A stretch of 64,000 nt of DNA from Flavobacterium aquatile LMG 4008 = ATCC 11947 (GCF_000757385.1 NZ_JRHH01000002.1:496001-560000), one strand, 5' to 3'; positions 18,711 to 28,428 are shown, counted from the stretch's first letter. Notes: generated by a model from the sequence alone, not told the origin. Program-made: numbers and translations.

Positions 18711-19346
18711 TTATTCTTCTGCGTCTCTATCAATATAGGTTTTGTTTCCGTTTTTATTGATGTAGTATTTTCCACCTTTTGGTCCAGTGAATACTTTTTT
18801 ACCTTTGTATTTTCCGGTTGCTTTATCGGCAACTTTTTTCTCAGCAGCTTTTGAAGCAGCCGTTTCTTTTAAATCTTCCTTCTCTTCAGTAGCTGTTTTT
18901 TTAACTTTTGCAGTCGTTTTATTAGCTGTTGCTTTAGCTTTTCCTTCAGTTGATTTGGCTTTTCCGGTTGCAGAAGCTGCATTTTCTTTTGCGTCTTTGG
19001 TAGCTTTTGCAGTTTTAGTTTTTGCATCGGCTTTCGCTTTTGTTGCTTTTTCTTCTGCGTCTTTAAAACGTTTGTCTGGCGTTCCGTCTTTTTTTAGTTT
19101 TGTTGCTTTTTCTTCTGTTTGTTTTTTAGTTTTTGCAGTTTTTGCTTTGGCGTCTTTCTCTACTTTTTTAGCTTCTTTTTCGGCATCTTTTTTAGCTTTT
19201 GCCTTTTCAGCTTTTAGTTTTTCCGCTTTTGCTTTTTTCTCTGCAACTGCTTTTTCAGTTTTAGCTTTTGCTTTGTCGGCAACTTCTTGTGCATAGAATG
19301 TGTTTGAGAATACAAATACACAACATAATAGAATTAATTTCTTCAT
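18711..19346 (-). CDS. Exported Lys/Ala/Glu-rich protein with PBCV-type basic adaptor domain
   Basis: A 211-residue protein with a signal peptide (MKKLILLCCVFVFSNTFYAQ), then about 140 residues made almost only of K, A, E, T and D, probably a long charged helix or disordered rod. The C-terminal segment KKVFTGPKGGKYYINKNG resembles the PBCV-specific basic adaptor domain, a small motif known from chlorella-virus proteins and from bacterial secreted proteins. The long open frame on the opposite strand (18787-19296) is a by-product of this biased composition. Export is clear; the role is unknown. It may bind DNA or anionic polymer, but nothing proves it. Confidence 0.78.
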   Translation of the reverse strand: MKKLILLCCVFVFSNTFYAQEVADKAKAKTEKAVAEKKAKAEKLKAEKAKAKKDAEKEAKKVEKDAKAKTAKTKKQTEEKATKLKKDGTPDKRFKDAEEKATKAKADAKTKTAKATKDAKENAASATGKAKSTEGKAKATANKTTAKVKKTATEEKEDLKETAASKAAEKKVADKATGKYKGKKVFTGPKGGKYYINKNGNKTYIDRDAEE

Positions 19347-19463
19347 CGGGATTTCAGTTTAAATTATTTTATAAGTTAAAATTAATGAATTTATTTCAAC
19401 AAATACCATTCCAAATCAATTAGTTGTAGTACTCATTCTACAAAAAATAAAATGATTTACTTT

Positions 19464-19568
19464 CTAGCCCTGATGCAAGAATTGTTTGAGCTCTCCCGAT
19501 TTTTCGGGAAGCGAGTTCTTGCAGCAGGAATAAGGATTACTGATAAAGCCCGAACGATTCGCTCCTAA
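19464..19568 (-). repeat. Dispersed intergenic element, copy 3 (type A)
   Basis: In its own orientation (minus strand) it begins TTAGGAGCGAATCGTTCGGGC and ends ATCAGGGCTAG, with a central hairpin around CTCTCCCGATTTTTCGGGA (arms CCCGA/TCGGG). The TAG inside its opening TTAGGAGC is the stop codon of the large gene 19565-22966, so element and gene overlap by 4 bases. Confidence 0.8.
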
Positions 19569-22500
19569 AAAAAAGCACGTAATTGTACATTTCCAGTGTG
19601 AATGGTGTCGCTCGTGTCTGATTTTCGACCTTGATAATTGATGTTGATGTCTAAATATTCGGTGAGGTTTTTTTGCAAAAGCAATCGCCAAGTGCTGTTT
19701 TTGCCCGATTGCAAACCTTCAAGCATTTGGAACGCAACAGGCGAAAGTTCGTCGCCGGTGAAGTCATTATTATATAGTGAGAATTCGCCGTTGGCTGTAA
19801 ATTTTTTGCTACTTGAATAATTAAAGGACAATCCGAAGCGTTGTTGTTTTAAAGTTTCTTGCAAATTGATGGTGTTTTCTTTGTTTTTGAATTCGTAGAA
19901 AAGCGACAAACTTTTGTTGTTTGAAAACAGATAAGAGATTTTTGGCTCGATGGTGTAAATGTCTAATTCGAAATTTCTGGTTGCGTAATTATCCGAAATA
20001 CTTTCCGATTTTGAGCTGGAAGTATCTAAATTGAACAACCAACTTTTCTTTAATAAGTGCGCATATTGCAACTGATTGGAACTCGTGCTGTTTTCTTGCG
20101 AACCGATAGAAAGCAGATTTTTGACTTTGCTTTTTAAGAAAGTGTAGGTCAACGAATGCTTTTGTTTACCTCGATTGTAGAACAAACTGTTTCTAAAATT
20201 GGTATTTAACCCAAGTAAATTATCCTCACTCGATGAAAACGGATTGAGATTGAAATTGTCTGAATCGCGTTCTATTTTTCGGTCTAATAGAAAGGACGTT
20301 TGGTTGTAAAAATAGGATAGGAGTTTGGTGAATCCTTTGTTATTTGTCCATTTTGAGGGATTTAATGTAACCGATTGTGAGAACTTATTTTGATGGGTTT
20401 TTACGAAAATTTGGTTGGGTAAAAACACACGAACATACTTGGCTTGATCGGGAAATGGTGCGATTTCAAACTCCTGTAACTCTTGAATTCCGTTGTTGTT
20501 GTAGTCGTTCCACATGTAAACGCCCTGACCCGGATTGACTTCTAAGTACGTGAATTCTTGTTGTGCGATGGTTCCAGATGCGGTTTCGTAGGCAGTTGTA
20601 GTTTGAATTAACTGGTTGAAAAAGTTGTCGTTATATAACAATCTCGAGTTCAAAGATGGTTCTGCTGGACGCGATGCATCGGTGAAAATTAATCGGCGGT
20701 AATTGACAAAAAGTGATAAATTGGTTTTTTGATTCTGAATCAATTTCGACTTTAAATAATAGGAATTGGAAGAGTTTACGCGTTGTAAATTTCCGAATTG
20801 CAAACTGTCATTTATTCTATGCAAATAACCAATTTCGGCATATACTTTTGTGCTATCACCTCGACCTAAAAAGGCGCCATATTCTGAAAATCGCTGACTT
20901 AAGGCAGTGAATTGATTGCTAACAACTAGTTTTTCTTGGTTGTCTTCGAGATTGAAACTTCCGCCAACCCAATTTTTCTTGAAATGGTATTTGGCTCGAG
21001 TTTGATTGCGAAGAAACGTAGTGTTTGAAATGTCTCCAGAACTTTTTAAATAACTGCTGTTTTGTTGGATAGTGACATTTTTATGTTTGAATATTCCTTG
21101 AACAATATGGCGAGTTCCCGAAAAGGAATCGGAGAAGTCTAATTTTTCCAACTGGTATTTGGCAGTTCCTTTTTCTTTAAAATCGAAATTTAAACCGGTA
21201 ATTAACAAACTTTGATTCCCCGAAAACGTAGTTAAATTCCAATCGCGATTGAATTCTATATTGAATAATCGTTCTATTGTTTTGAAATTTTCTTGAACTA
21301 ATTGGAAGTTTGCGAACGCATCAATCTCGAATTTACCTGAAAACAAGCGTTGTTTGGCATTGATTTTTGTGGCAATTCCTTTGTTGTTATCATCGTCAAT
21401 TGTGGAATATAAGTTTAAATCGTTGTTGCTTAAACCCAATTCGAAATCGACGAAAGTCTTTTCAGATGGATTGTATTTTCCTAAAATGGTTGCAATCTGA
21501 ATTTTTGTTGGCGCAATTAAACGTGTAATTGGCTCGTAGTTTCCTTGCGGAACTCCGGCAATTGGAGCGACATATTCATAAATTTTACCGATGGCGTTGT
21601 TATTTGCCAATATGTAATTTCCTAAATTGTTTCCAACTAAGGAGAATCGTACATTAAATAAGGTTTCGGTTTGGTCATTGGAATATTCAAAAACTTCGAT
21701 GCCGCCAATAGTTATTTTACGGTAGAGAATTTTATTTTCTGAATAGGCATCTTCATAAGCTGAAGGCGCATTCATTTGCGTAACATCATCACCAGCATTT
21801 TGAAGAATGGCAACTTGTTCTGTTGATAAATTTTGTTGCAAAGGTTGGTTTTTTACATCATTTTCCGAATATAAAAATCCGCCAATAGACCATTTTTCGG
21901 TTTCGTGGGTTGCGCCACCATAAGCTACAAATCGGGTGAAGTTTCTATCTGAATATTGGTATTCGATTACGATTCGCATTTCCGAAGTAATTGGAAAAAG
22001 CGATGTAAACACAATTTCTCCTGCATTGTAATCGATAATATAGTCGTTGTTTTCTCCACGTTTTAATAAAATTCCGTTTACAAAAACACGTTCTGAACCC
22101 GAAATCACTAGCACGTACAACTCACCATTATTGCCACGAAGTTTATACGGACCTTGATTTCCTTCTTGACCTGTGAAATTACTTCGCGCGTATTGACCAC
22201 GAACAACCGCGCCGGAAGCAAAAACTTCGGTTTTATTTTCTGGAGTTCCAAAGCTGAAACGTGTAGATAAGCCTTGAACTTTTTTATTGAAATTTAAAAA
22301 CTTAGACTGTCGGTTTTCAAGAAATAAATCGCCTGCTCGAATGTTCCATTTATCGGTGAATAATTCGATAAATATTTGATCAAACTCGTCTAAGGTTTGC
22401 GAATATCCTCCATCTTGCAGCGGAATATTGCTGTCTTGAATGGAAGCTCGAAGTGAGATTTTATCTGAAATTTTACCTGTAATTTGCAAATCGAGATTGG

Positions 22501-22966
22501 AATTTACGGTTGAATTTTGATTGTTTCCAACAGTAATTCCACGTGTGATACTTCCTGAAGTGTTCAATCCGTCGAAGGGTTTGAAGGTTTTGAGATTGTC
22601 TCTTTTTACGGAGTATAAATTTCCGGCTTCGTTTGGAACCACTCTATTTTCATCATAAATGGAATAGGTTTTAGTAAGAAATTCGGGAAATTTTAAATAT
22701 CGAACTGTAAGTGAATCTTGCGAAACATAGTCGTTTTTGAAAATTAATTTTGCAGTTTGAAAATCGACTTTATAATAGGACGAATCGATTTCGTTTCCTT
22801 CTGAATTTAGGATTTTGAAAAATGACTTATTGATGCTGACTTTATCGAGTGTAATGGTATCTTTGGAAAAAGTAACTTTTTTGTTTTTGTATGGCGTTTC
22901 TATTTCTTGAGCAAAAAGGCTCGAAAAACAGAACAGCAACATCCATAAAAAACTCTTTTTCAACAT
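19565..22966 (-). CDS. Large outer-membrane beta-barrel-like protein, function unknown
   Basis: A 1133-residue protein with a signal peptide (MLKKSFLWMLLFCFSSLFAQ) and a long series of alternating polar/hydrophobic strands ending in aromatic residues, ending in RAFF with terminal Phe as in outer-membrane barrels. The N-terminal 150 residues are rich in surface-domain-like strands (KVTFSKDTITLDKVSINKSFF). A central stretch, SLQLFGNLQRVNSSNSYYLK-like, and repeated YLK/NYRR/F motifs suggest many strands. There is no TonB plug, no carboxypeptidase-like domain and no T9SS tail. It is conserved-looking but I do not recognise a characterised family. It appears monocistronic. Confidence 0.75.
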   Translation of the reverse strand: MLKKSFLWMLLFCFSSLFAQEIETPYKNKKVTFSKDTITLDKVSINKSFFKILNSEGNEIDSSYYKVDFQTAKLIFKNDYVSQDSLTVRYLKFPEFLTKTYSIYDENRVVPNEAGNLYSVKRDNLKTFKPFDGLNTSGSITRGITVGNNQNSTVNSNLDLQITGKISDKISLRASIQDSNIPLQDGGYSQTLDEFDQIFIELFTDKWNIRAGDLFLENRQSKFLNFNKKVQGLSTRFSFGTPENKTEVFASGAVVRGQYARSNFTGQEGNQGPYKLRGNNGELYVLVISGSERVFVNGILLKRGENNDYIIDYNAGEIVFTSLFPITSEMRIVIEYQYSDRNFTRFVAYGGATHETEKWSIGGFLYSENDVKNQPLQQNLSTEQVAILQNAGDDVTQMNAPSAYEDAYSENKILYRKITIGGIEVFEYSNDQTETLFNVRFSLVGNNLGNYILANNNAIGKIYEYVAPIAGVPQGNYEPITRLIAPTKIQIATILGKYNPSEKTFVDFELGLSNNDLNLYSTIDDDNNKGIATKINAKQRLFSGKFEIDAFANFQLVQENFKTIERLFNIEFNRDWNLTTFSGNQSLLITGLNFDFKEKGTAKYQLEKLDFSDSFSGTRHIVQGIFKHKNVTIQQNSSYLKSSGDISNTTFLRNQTRAKYHFKKNWVGGSFNLEDNQEKLVVSNQFTALSQRFSEYGAFLGRGDSTKVYAEIGYLHRINDSLQFGNLQRVNSSNSYYLKSKLIQNQKTNLSLFVNYRRLIFTDASRPAEPSLNSRLLYNDNFFNQLIQTTTAYETASGTIAQQEFTYLEVNPGQGVYMWNDYNNNGIQELQEFEIAPFPDQAKYVRVFLPNQIFVKTHQNKFSQSVTLNPSKWTNNKGFTKLLSYFYNQTSFLLDRKIERDSDNFNLNPFSSSEDNLLGLNTNFRNSLFYNRGKQKHSLTYTFLKSKVKNLLSIGSQENSTSSNQLQYAHLLKKSWLFNLDTSSSKSESISDNYATRNFELDIYTIEPKISYLFSNNKSLSLFYEFKNKENTINLQETLKQQRFGLSFNYSSSKKFTANGEFSLYNNDFTGDELSPVAFQMLEGLQSGKNSTWRLLLQKNLTEYLDININYQGRKSDTSDTIHTGNVQLRAFF

Positions 22967-23049
22967 AAATAGTATAACTCTTAAATGTCAAAAGTAGTAT
23001 TTATAATTGGAAAAAAATGATGGAATTGTAACGCAATTTTGCCAAGTTG

Positions 23050-23094
23050 TAGGTAATTTCGATGAGATTCCTTCGGAATGACAAAATTGCGGTA
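23050..23094 (+). repeat. Partial dispersed repeat (type B-like)
   Basis: The stretch contains ATTTCGATGAGATTCC and ends GGAATGACAAAATT, resembling one end of the inverted element at 33836-33922. It lies between lysC and the outer-membrane protein gene. The match is short and degenerate. Confidence 0.45.
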
Positions 23095-23116
23095 AGTTTT
23101 TAGATAGTACTAATTT

Positions 23117-24370
23117 TTACTCCTTAGTCACAATCTGCAATGTTTCTCTAGAAATTTGTTTCAACAATACTTCTTTGTCTTTCTCTACCATTTCTGATGC
23201 TTCTTTTGTGAAGTGGCGAATTGTGTAAAGCGATACATTTTCGTTGTAAGAAACTTTGAATTTCTTTGACAAAATGGTTTTTAATTCGTTAAAATTTCCA
23301 AATTTATCTTCGATACAAATAGAAAAACTAATGGCTGTATTTTGAATCAAACTTACTTTGATTTTGTATTTATGTAATAAACCAAAAATTTCACTGATGT
23401 TTTCTTCCATGATGAAAGAGAAATCAATTGCAGAAAGCGAAATCAACAATTGGTTTTTCTTGATAATAAAACAAGAAGTTTTTGGATCTAAATCTTCGCC
23501 TTTAGAAACCGAAGTTCCTGGTAACAAAGGATTAATAAAGGATTTTACAAAAAGCGGAATTTCTTTTTTCTGTAACGGTTGTAAGGTTTTTGGGTGAATT
23601 ACAGTGGCGCCATAAAACGCTAATTCGATGGCTTCACGATATGAAATTTGATTTAGAAGAATCGCGTTTTCGAAATATCTTGGATCGGCATTCATCACTC
23701 CGGGAACGTCTTTCCAAATCGTTACGCTTTCGGCACTTAAACAATAGGCAAAAATTGCAGCAGTGTAATCCGAACCTTCGCGACCTAAAGTAGTTGTAAA
23801 ATTATTTTCATCAGAGCCTAAAAATCCTTGAGTAATATTCAGTGTTTTTTTCTTAACTCCTTTTGAAATCAATTTCTGAGTTTGATCCCAATCGACATTT
23901 GCATCACGGTAAGTAGCATCGGTTTTGATGAAATTTCTAACGTCTAGCCAGTTGTTTTTTAAACCTTGGTGATTGAAATAATGACTCACAATTGTGGTAG
24001 AAACAATCTCTCCAAAACTAATTACTTGGTCGTAAACAAAGTTGTAATTGGGCGATTTATTACTACGTAAAAAATATTCTAAATCGGCGAAATGACTGTT
24101 CACGGCAAAGAATACATCATGCTCTTCATCGTCAAAAAGTTCTAATAAAATTTGGTTATGGTATTTTCGAACTTCTTGCAAGGATGCATGAAATTCGTTA
24201 GATTTGTCAAAGTAGTTCTTTATAACGATTTCTAAAGCATTCGTAGTTTTTCCCATTGCAGAAATCACTACCAATACATCTTCACTACCTACTTTTTGCA
24301 AAACGTCATACACATTTTTTACACCATCGGCATCTTTTACTGATGCGCCACCAAATTTAAAGATTTTCAT
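23117..24370 (-). CDS. lysC: Aspartate kinase
   Basis: First step of the aspartate family of amino acids (Lys, Thr, Met, Ile). The 417-residue enzyme opens with the nucleotide-binding KFGGASVKDADGV and has the TTLGREGSDYTAAI loop near residue 192 and the WKDVPGVMNADPR region near 218, followed by two ACT-like regulatory domains (LISLSAIDFSFIMEE...). It is monofunctional. asd, the second enzyme of the pathway, is at 46671. Whether feedback is by lysine or threonine cannot be told from the sequence. Confidence 0.94.
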   Translation of the reverse strand: MKIFKFGGASVKDADGVKNVYDVLQKVGSEDVLVVISAMGKTTNALEIVIKNYFDKSNEFHASLQEVRKYHNQILLELFDDEEHDVFFAVNSHFADLEYFLRSNKSPNYNFVYDQVISFGEIVSTTIVSHYFNHQGLKNNWLDVRNFIKTDATYRDANVDWDQTQKLISKGVKKKTLNITQGFLGSDENNFTTTLGREGSDYTAAIFAYCLSAESVTIWKDVPGVMNADPRYFENAILLNQISYREAIELAFYGATVIHPKTLQPLQKKEIPLFVKSFINPLLPGTSVSKGEDLDPKTSCFIIKKNQLLISLSAIDFSFIMEENISEIFGLLHKYKIKVSLIQNTAISFSICIEDKFGNFNELKTILSKKFKVSYNENVSLYTIRHFTKEASEMVEKDKEVLLKQISRETLQIVTKE

Positions 24371-24396
24371 TATTTGTTAGTATTAAGACTTTAGTA

Positions 24397-24870
24397 TTAA
24401 GTATTCTCTACGAAATTATTAATTCCGTTTTCATCCATTTGAGCGACTAACCAATCATTTAGGATTTTTGCACCACTTTTTTCATAAAACTCAATTGCTG
24501 GAGTATTCCAGTCGAGTACATTCCATTCAATTCTTCTTACATTGTCACGTTTTCCTTGACGGATAATTTCGCTGTAAAGCGCAAAACCTGCACCAGAACC
24601 ACGTTTGTCCTCTTGTACAATTAAATCTTCTAGGTGAATTGTTCTTCCTTTCCAGGTAGAATATCGGTAATAATAAAGTGCAGTACCAATAATTTGATTG
24701 TCAACTTCTGCTACAAATGTATGAAACAAAGGTGATTCTCCAAAACCGTCACGAAGTAAATCATCAACTGTTATTACAACTGCATTTGGTTCTTTTTCGA
24801 AAATTGCTAATTCTTTTATCAGATTTAAAACTGCAGGCATGTCGGTTGGTGTACCTTTTCTTATAATCAT
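24397..24870 (-). CDS. GNAT-family N-acetyltransferase (SAT-like)
   Basis: A 157-residue acetyltransferase. I use the ATG at 24870 (MIIRKGTPTDMP), a standard GNAT beginning; the frame is open to 24906 but the extension has no character. Motif A is LEDLIVQEDKRGSGAGFALYS, with the R/Q-x-x-G-x-G/A loop, followed by WNVLDWNTPAIEFYEKSGA. The layout, including DLLRDGF and YYYRYSTWKGRTIHLEDL, resembles the spermidine/diamine or thialysine N-acetyltransferases, so a polyamine or amine substrate is plausible. It is 27 bases ahead of lysC and may share its transcript. Confidence 0.85.
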   Translation of the reverse strand: MIIRKGTPTDMPAVLNLIKELAIFEKEPNAVVITVDDLLRDGFGESPLFHTFVAEVDNQIIGTALYYYRYSTWKGRTIHLEDLIVQEDKRGSGAGFALYSEIIRQGKRDNVRRIEWNVLDWNTPAIEFYEKSGAKILNDWLVAQMDENGINNFVENT

Positions 24871-24960
24871 AGTATGTAAAGTATTGTCCAAAAATACAAA
24901 TTCCAAATTCTAACTGCAACATTGGAATTTGGAATTTTTATTATCTGAATTTTAATAATT

Positions 24961-25818
24961 TTATTTTTTCTTTTTCACCACTTTTTTCTTCACAGGAGCT
25001 TTAGTTACAGCTTTATTGTTGATTATTTTTTGAACATAAGGTTTGTATAACCCATCTTTTACAGCTCTTTTTTTAGCATTTTCAGCTCTATCTTTTGGAT
25101 CAGGATGCGAACTCATCATTTGTGTTAAAAAATCGGCTGAAGTTCCGCCACTTTGAGATGCTAAAAGCGCAAATGCCGATTCTACTGCATTCACATCATA
25201 ACCATGTTTTTTCATAAAATTATACGAAAAAGTATCAGCTTCTGTTTCTTGTTTTCTGCTGTGTTTGCTATCTATCATCGCGCTTCCTAATTGACCTAAT
25301 TGGCTGTCAGTAAGTTTAGCAACTTTATCAGATTGAGAAGAAACAGCTCCAATTAAAGCGTCTTTTCTTAAAGCAGCTTTCATGCCGTCTTTAGTATCTT
25401 CGTTAGCTACGTGACCAATTTCGTGACCAATTACGGCAAGCAATTGATTGTCGTCCATAATGTCCATTAAACCCGAGTAAACTCTAACACTTCCGTCCGC
25501 AGTTGCAAAGGCATTGATATCTTTAGTTAAATAAACTTTGTAGTTTAATGCCAATCCGTTTTCACTTGCGTGTTTACCAAAAATCCTATTTAAACGTAAT
25601 GTATAACCGTCTTTTGCTCCAGCAACAACATTAGTAGAATCCATTTTTCTAACGGCTTCTTTTGATAATTTTGCCGCATCTTCATTAGAAAATGTAAAAC
25701 TTGCCACGCCACTTTGTAATGCACCAAGTGCTTTTTCTCCTAAATTTATTTGTGCATTAGAAGTAGAAAATCCAATTATTGACAAACAAAACACTATAGA
25801 TTTAAACTTTAATTTCAT
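24961..25818 (-). CDS. M48-family zinc metallopeptidase (exported)
   Basis: A 285-residue peptidase from the ATG at 25818, which starts a clear signal peptide (MKLKFKSIVFCLSIIGFSTSNAQ). The catalytic HEIGHVANE zinc site lies near residue 131 and the third ligand in the conserved ETEAD stretch. Family members (YcaL/LoiP/BepA-like) act on envelope proteins. A basic tail (APVKKKVVKKKK) ends the protein. It is divergent from fbp. Confidence 0.9.
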   Translation of the reverse strand: MKLKFKSIVFCLSIIGFSTSNAQINLGEKALGALQSGVASFTFSNEDAAKLSKEAVRKMDSTNVVAGAKDGYTLRLNRIFGKHASENGLALNYKVYLTKDINAFATADGSVRVYSGLMDIMDDNQLLAVIGHEIGHVANEDTKDGMKAALRKDALIGAVSSQSDKVAKLTDSQLGQLGSAMIDSKHSRKQETEADTFSYNFMKKHGYDVNAVESAFALLASQSGGTSADFLTQMMSSHPDPKDRAENAKKRAVKDGLYKPYVQKIINNKAVTKAPVKKKVVKKKK

Positions 25819-25940
25819 GATTTTAATATTAAATTTAGGGACAAAGATAATGCAACTTAAATTAAAAACTTGTAGTACAAAGTACTCATTTTTTAAGAAA
25901 AAATACGATATTTGCACAAATAACTACAACGATTTCGTTA

Positions 25941-26948
25941 ATGGAAACACGCAATACTACTTTAGGTGAATTTATCATTGAAAACCAAAATGCCTTTCAA
26001 TATTCTTCGGGTGAATTATCAAGAATTATTAACTCCATTCGACTTGCTGCAAAAGTTGTTAATTACAAAGTAAATAAAGCTGGACTAGTTGATATTGTTG
26101 GTGCTGCAGGAGAACAAAATATTCAAGGTGAAGACCAACAAAAGCTTGATGTCTATGCTAATGAAGTTTTTATTCAAACCTTGATTAATAGAGAAATTGT
26201 TTGCGGAATTGCATCGGAAGAAAACGATGAATTTATTACTGTTGCAGGTTCTGACGAAAATCATAATAATAAGTACGTTGTACTAATGGATCCGTTGGAT
26301 GGTTCTTCTAATATTGATGTGAATGTTTCTGTAGGAACAATTTTCTCGGTTTTTAGACGTGTTACACCAATTGGAACTCCAGTTCAAAGCGAAGATTTTC
26401 TTCAAAAAGGAGTCAATCAAGTTGCTGCTGGTTATGTAATTTATGGAACATCAACTATGTTGGTTTATACAACTGGTCATGGTGTGAATGGTTTTACATT
26501 AAATCCAGCTATCGGAACTTTTTATCTTTCACATCCAAACATGCAATTTTCTAAGGATGGAAATATTTATTCTATAAACGAAGGAAATTATGTTCATTTT
26601 CCGCAAGGTGTAAAAGATTACATCAAATATTGCCAGTTGGAAGAAGGCGATCGTCCGTATACTTCAAGGTATATTGGAAGTTTAGTTTCTGACATTCATA
26701 GAAATATGATTAAAGGCGGAATTTATATTTATCCAACAAGTTCCAAGGCACCGAATGGTAAACTTAGACTTTTATACGAATGCAATCCGATGGCTTTTAT
26801 TGCAGAACAAGCAGGAGGAAAGGCATCAGATGGATTTACCCGAATTATGGAAATCGAACCAACAGAATTACACCAACGCGTTCCGTTTTTCTGCGGAAGC
26901 TACAATATGGTAGAAAAAGCAGAAGAATTTATGAAAGCTGCCAAATAA
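25941..26948 (+). CDS. fbp: Fructose-1,6-bisphosphatase class I
   Basis: Gluconeogenic enzyme that removes the 1-phosphate of fructose-1,6-bisphosphate. The 335-residue protein carries the metal-binding [22 protein letters not shown] region, the GDGNIY-like stretch, and the [21 protein letters not shown] active site. Length and motifs are those of class I enzymes. It runs divergently from the M48 gene and ends in a terminator overlapping the start of the convergent TerB-like gene's end. Confidence 0.97.
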   Translation: METRNTTLGEFIIENQNAFQYSSGELSRIINSIRLAAKVVNYKVNKAGLVDIVGAAGEQNIQGEDQQKLDVYANEVFIQTLINREIVCGIASEENDEFITVAGSDENHNNKYVVLMDPLDGSSNIDVNVSVGTIFSVFRRVTPIGTPVQSEDFLQKGVNQVAAGYVIYGTSTMLVYTTGHGVNGFTLNPAIGTFYLSHPNMQFSKDGNIYSINEGNYVHFPQGVKDYIKYCQLEEGDRPYTSRYIGSLVSDIHRNMIKGGIYIYPTSSKAPNGKLRLLYECNPMAFIAEQAGGKASDGFTRIMEIEPTELHQRVPFFCGSYNMVEKAEEFMKAAK

Positions 26949-26949
26949 A

Positions 26950-26977
26950 AAAAGTCCTGAGTAATATCAGGACTTTT
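26950..26977 (+). terminator. Terminator of fbp
   Basis: An 11-base stem (26950-26960 and 26967-26977; core AGTCCTGA) with a 6-base loop. The T run is short, but the mirror-image A run makes it bidirectional, serving the convergent TerB-like gene too. Confidence 0.8.
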
Positions 26978-27000
26978 CATTTTTATAGTAAAACATGAAA

Positions 27001-27432
27001 TTATTTATTCATGTGCGTCATTTCGTAAACAAATGTGTCAGAATCTACATTCAACATCAATAAAGATAACGCTTTATCAACAATGAAAGGTACATTTCCT
27101 GGAGTAAATCCAAGTGCAAGAGCAAACTTTGTCAAAATTTCTTTTTGTTTTGGCCCAAGTATGTGATCTACATAAACCATTCTAGATAAATCATACAAAC
27201 GCTCTAAACGTTGTGCATGTAAATAAGGTGGATTGATAGGATATTTTAAAGGATTTTCAAGAATTTCTTCATATTCAGCAGCCGAAATTTCTAATCGTAC
27301 CGCAAGTTTATCTAAAAATTCTTTTTCTTCTTTGCTCATATCACCATCTGCAATGGCAACACGAACAATAGCCGAAAAATGACCTTTATTTCTACTTTTA
27401 AATTCGCTATCAAATAAATCTGAAAATGACAT
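27001..27432 (-). CDS. TerB-like protein
   Basis: A 143-residue soluble, mostly helical protein from the ATG at 27432 (MSFSDLFDSEF). The TerB signature is visible: RVAIADGDMSKEEKEFLDKLAVRL with acidic metal-binding residues, repeated later as VDHILGPKQKEILTKF. TerB proteins were named for tellurite resistance; the domain is general and probably binds a metal. There is no tellurite operon here. It is convergent with fbp and monocistronic. Confidence 0.82.
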   Translation of the reverse strand: MSFSDLFDSEFKSRNKGHFSAIVRVAIADGDMSKEEKEFLDKLAVRLEISAAEYEEILENPLKYPINPPYLHAQRLERLYDLSRMVYVDHILGPKQKEILTKFALALGFTPGNVPFIVDKALSLLMLNVDSDTFVYEMTHMNK

Positions 27433-27598
27433 AATTATATTGGTTTTATTCTGCAAAGATAATTTTATTTCTGCAAAAAAGGAAAATGTTTTCGTCGAAT
27501 TTACGTTATTCTTTTAAACCAAATTCAAAATAAATTGTAAGTTTACAATCCCAAAACTATTTTAAACTATTAAGTTCTACTTTTAAAAACAAAAAACT

Positions 27599-28192
27599 AT
27601 GTCTGAATTTTGGATTTATTTCAAAATTGGTCTTAACCATGTTTTAGATATTCACGGTTATGACCATGTATTATTTTTAATTGCATTAACCGTTCCTTAC
27701 GCCTTTAAAGACTGGAGCAGAATACTAATTTTAGTTACCATTTTTACAATTGGGCACACATTAGCCTTGATGCTTTCTGTTTTTAATATCGTAACAGTTC
27801 AAGCCAATATTGTCGAATTTCTTATCCCAATAACGATTCTAATAACAGCATTTTTTAATCTGTTCACAGCCGGAAAATCATCCAAACAAGAAAGTATCAC
27901 TTTTGTTGGAGCCGTAACTTTATTCTTCGGAATCATCCACGGACTTGGTTTTTCCAACTATTTTAAAGAAATTTTACCAGGAAAACCTACAGATAAACTC
28001 GTTCCGTTATTAGAATTTGCTCTTGGCATAGAAGCCGCGCAAATCATCGTTGTATTTGCCGTTTTAGTGCTATCGTTCATCGTGCAAACGCTCTTTAGGT
28101 TCAATAAACGCGATTTTACATTAGTTATGTCTGCATTCGTAATTGGCGTAGTAATTCCGTTAATAATCGATAGTCCAATCTGGAAAAGATAA
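27599..28192 (+). CDS. HupE/UreJ-family membrane protein
   Basis: A 197-residue integral membrane protein with about six transmembrane helices. The N-terminal GLNHVLDIHGYDHVLFL carries the His/Asp metal-site-like cluster of the HupE/UreJ family, and a second HGLGFS motif lies near residue 122. Family members are linked with nickel or cobalt transport. No urease or hydrogenase genes occur nearby, so the substrate is not decided. Repeat copy 4 begins 19 bases after its stop. Confidence 0.85.
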   Translation: MSEFWIYFKIGLNHVLDIHGYDHVLFLIALTVPYAFKDWSRILILVTIFTIGHTLALMLSVFNIVTVQANIVEFLIPITILITAFFNLFTAGKSSKQESITFVGAVTLFFGIIHGLGFSNYFKEILPGKPTDKLVPLLEFALGIEAAQIIVVFAVLVLSFIVQTLFRFNKRDFTLVMSAFVIGVVIPLIIDSPIWKR

Positions 28193-28210
28193 TTTTTATA
28201 AATTCTTTTT

Positions 28211-28354
28211 TTAAGGAGCGAATCAGTAGTTATATTTGTAATCCATTTTCCTGCTTTCCGTTACAATCTCGTCCAAAAAGACGAGATTTTCTCTGCAAAC
28301 GAAGTTCACTGAACTCCGATGAAAATAAAAGCAAAGTGAAGTAATCAGGGCTAG
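28211..28354 (+). repeat. Dispersed intergenic element, copy 4 (type A)
   Basis: Begins TTAAGGAGCGAATCAGTAG and continues through ATCCATTTTCCTGCTTTCC and TTACAATC with a hairpin CTCGTCCAAAAAGACGAG; after it, an insert absent from most copies precedes the conserved end ATCAGGGCTAG. Lies downstream of the HupE/UreJ gene in the same orientation. Confidence 0.8.
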
Positions 28355-28428
28355 ATGATAAACCATTTGAAGAGAGTTCAAAATTTTTAAGAAAATACAT
28401 TGTGCCTACGCGCCTTTGTAACAAAAAC

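Noticed and set aside
18787..19296. Long open frame opposite the Lys/Ala-rich gene (169 residues)
   Set aside because: It is the antisense shadow of a K/A/E-rich coding sequence and gives a Phe/Ala/Ser-rich translation with no family pattern.
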